This document shows positions 41,404 through 42,410 of a stretch of 42,410 nt of DNA, one piece after another. The DNA lies in the NCBI GenBank assembly GCA_944372465.1, contig CALVZG010000010.1:1-42410 (forward strand), read 5' to 3'. The notes under the pieces were generated by a model that was not told where the DNA came from, did not search any database, and saw nothing but the letters and a program-made list of their open reading frames with translations. Each line of letters begins with the position of its first letter. Position 1 is the stretch's first letter. Source of the stretch: an uncultured Clostridia bacterium. Lineage in GTDB: Bacteria > Bacillota > Clostridia > Christensenellales > UBA1242. A program made the position numbers and the translations under genes.

Positions 41404-41730
41404 TTATTCATTTATAATTTTTAATGTAAAATCACCCATACAAAAGTTTGTTTTAGCAATTTTAATAAGTTTATCCCAATCACTATCTTTTTTTGTAAAA
41501 TTGCAAACTTTTGTTAAATCATTTCTTGAATTATCTATCCACATTTTAAAATCTAAAAATATTTCTTTAGATTTTTTATTAATTGAATTATATAAATGAT
41601 AATCTAGTAATCCCAGTGTTTTTTCTTTTATTTTTTTTTCATTATTTAAGTTTGAGTTGTATACAAAATTGTTATCTATAAATTCAAGTACTCCAAGTTC
41701 CAAATTTCTATAATTATAAGTAAGTTTCAT
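41404..41730 (-). CDS. Small protein overlapping a HipA-like kinase gene; start resembles HipA N-terminal subdomain
   Basis: Encodes 108 residues from ATG 41730, preceded by AGAGGAGGAAG; the longer frame to 41772 would start inside the upstream gene without a site. The first 40 residues (MKLTYNYRNLELGVLEFIDN followed by NFVYNSNL) resemble the small beta subdomain at the start of HipA, which in split HipBST systems is the separate protein HipS. The rest is helical and charged and not recognised. It overlaps the kinase-like gene by 17 bp, so translation is coupled. In HipBST, HipS comes before the kinase; here the order is reversed. The link is a hypothesis. Confidence 0.5.
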   Translation of the reverse strand: MKLTYNYRNLELGVLEFIDNNFVYNSNLNNEKKIKEKTLGLLDYHLYNSINKKSKEIFLDFKMWIDNSRNDLTKVCNFTKKDSDWDKLIKIAKTNFCMGDFTLKIINE

Positions 41731-42410
41731 TTTCTTCCTCCTCTTGCATATTATTTTCATTAAGTTTTTCACTTGCCTTTTCTGTTAAAAATTTACATCT
41801 TAATTTAAAAATTAAATTTGCTTGTTCATATAAAAAATTAGGTAATCCTTGATATTTTTTATCAGCTTCGTCGAAAGCATTTTTTAATATTATATTATCT
41901 TCAGTAAAATTAGAAAAAACAAAATCTTGAAGTTGTTTTGAATTTACTATCATTTCAATTAATTCTTTTTCTACAGTATCCATAGATATATCACTTTGTT
42001 TTAATTTCAAACTTTTTTTAGGATTATTAGGGTCTATTATAGAAGTAGGTGTTTTAATCCCAAGTGCAATAGTTTTTGATTGTAACAACTCATTTAAATA
42101 ACTTATTTTAAATTTATTTTTAAGTACTTGAAGTTGATGCTTTATGATACTTTCTTTATGATTCCAGCAAAAAATATTTCCATTATCAAATAATGGTGCC
42201 ATATAAAATTCACCACTTTTTTCATCATATAAAAATGAAATATTATACCAATTTCTATCTGACTGTGCAGATAAATAATCAATAATAAACATTTTTTTTA
42301 AATTAAGCATTAAATCTTCTATATTTATTGACAAGCCATTTGTAGAATTAGCAAAACATATTAAACTTTTTTGATAATTGTCTAGTGTATTTTCAACATT
42401 TATTTGTTTA
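41714..42410 (-). CDS. C-terminal part of a HipA/CtkA-like kinase (partial at right edge)
   Basis: The frame is open to the right edge, so only the last 232 residues are seen. The segment DYLSAQSDRNWYNISFLYDE followed by FYMAPLFDNGNIF matches the catalytic loop (N-x-D-R-H-x(2)-N) and metal-binding loop (P-x-Y/F-D-N) of the HipA/CtkA serine/threonine kinase family. The Asp and Asn of the loop are present; the His after DR is replaced by Asn. A helical C-terminal region follows, ending in an acidic NMQEEEENETYL. HipA kinases are often toxins, while CtkA is a secreted or cytosolic kinase; which applies is unknown. Confidence 0.62.
   Translation of the reverse strand, partial: KQINVENTLDNYQKSLICFANSTNGLSINIEDLMLNLKKMFIIDYLSAQSDRNWYNISFLYDEKSGEFYMAPLFDNGNIFCWNHKESIIKHQLQVLKNKFKISYLNELLQSKTIALGIKTPTSIIDPNNPKKSLKLKQSDISMDTVEKELIEMIVNSKQLQDFVFSNFTEDNIILKNAFDEADKKYQGLPNFLYEQANLIFKLRCKFLTEKASEKLNENNMQEEEENETYL

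Noticed and set aside
1..42410. CRISPR array, prophage, transposon or integrase
   Set aside because: No regularly spaced repeats, no transposase, phage or recombinase motifs found on either strand.

Overview
The window is strongly AT-rich and reads like the chromosome of an anaerobic, endospore-forming member of the Bacillota (Clostridia-like). The support is Pta-AckA acetate fermentation, a pro-sequence-bearing sigma-K, the SpoIVFB protease that matures it, YlbJ-like and YtxC-like sporulation proteins, an A-type-looking RNase P RNA, DUF1292, DUF4364 and TIGR04086 proteins, and consensus TTGACA/TATAAT promoters. Genes are densely packed, mostly on the + strand, and stop at TAA, TAG and TGA, so the standard code applies. 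I see no insertion sequence, prophage, CRISPR array or integrase. The only accessory-looking part is the right end.

Layout. 0-5.4 kb: end of an unknown gene, spoIVFB, a helical hypothetical on the opposite strand, a membrane protein with a degenerate class III cyclase domain, a zinc-ribbon/TM2 protein coupled to mnmA, and a DUF378 protein. 5.6-8 kb: tRNA-Ser(GGA), a 53-codon YjzC-like gene on the - strand, degV, a HIT gene and rnhA. 8-11 kb: divergent DUF4364 and acidic hypothetical genes, a lipoprotein and a YlbJ-like gene. 11.2-13.9 kb: pta-ackA and rpmF. 13.9-14.55 kb: a long non-coding stretch. 14.5-21.3 kb: plsX, rnc, smc, ftsY and a free-standing FakA-like middle domain. 21.75-24 kb: sigK and a DAC-like domain protein. 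24.1-24.5 kb: rnpB. 24.5-31.7 kb: an unknown protein, rarA, an E2-acyltransferase-like protein, a membrane protein, polA and a HAD phosphatase. 31.7-33 kb: ruvX (yqgF), DUF1292 and a 43-aa basic peptide gene. 33-36.3 kb: a lipoprotein on the - strand, a ytxC-like gene, yajC and a possible Cys-His-Asp enzyme. 36.4-39.4 kb: TIGR04086, secD and secF. 39.4-41.2 kb: rpsB and tsf. 41.4-42.4 kb (- strand): the end of a HipA/CtkA-like kinase gene overlapping a small gene.

Main points of interest. (1) rpsB carries an in-frame TAA at codon 11, where a conserved Glu is expected, in an otherwise intact essential gene. (2) At least five genes without a Shine-Dalgarno site have their ATG only 6-10 nt after a good -10 box, which suggests leaderless mRNAs in a Bacillota genome. 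(3) A DAC-fold protein that keeps DGA but lacks RHR lies just behind sigK. (4) Pro-sigma-K and SpoIVFB are both present. (5) A HipA-like kinase overlaps a small protein whose start resembles the HipA N-terminal subdomain. All assignments come from reading the sequence; no database search was run.
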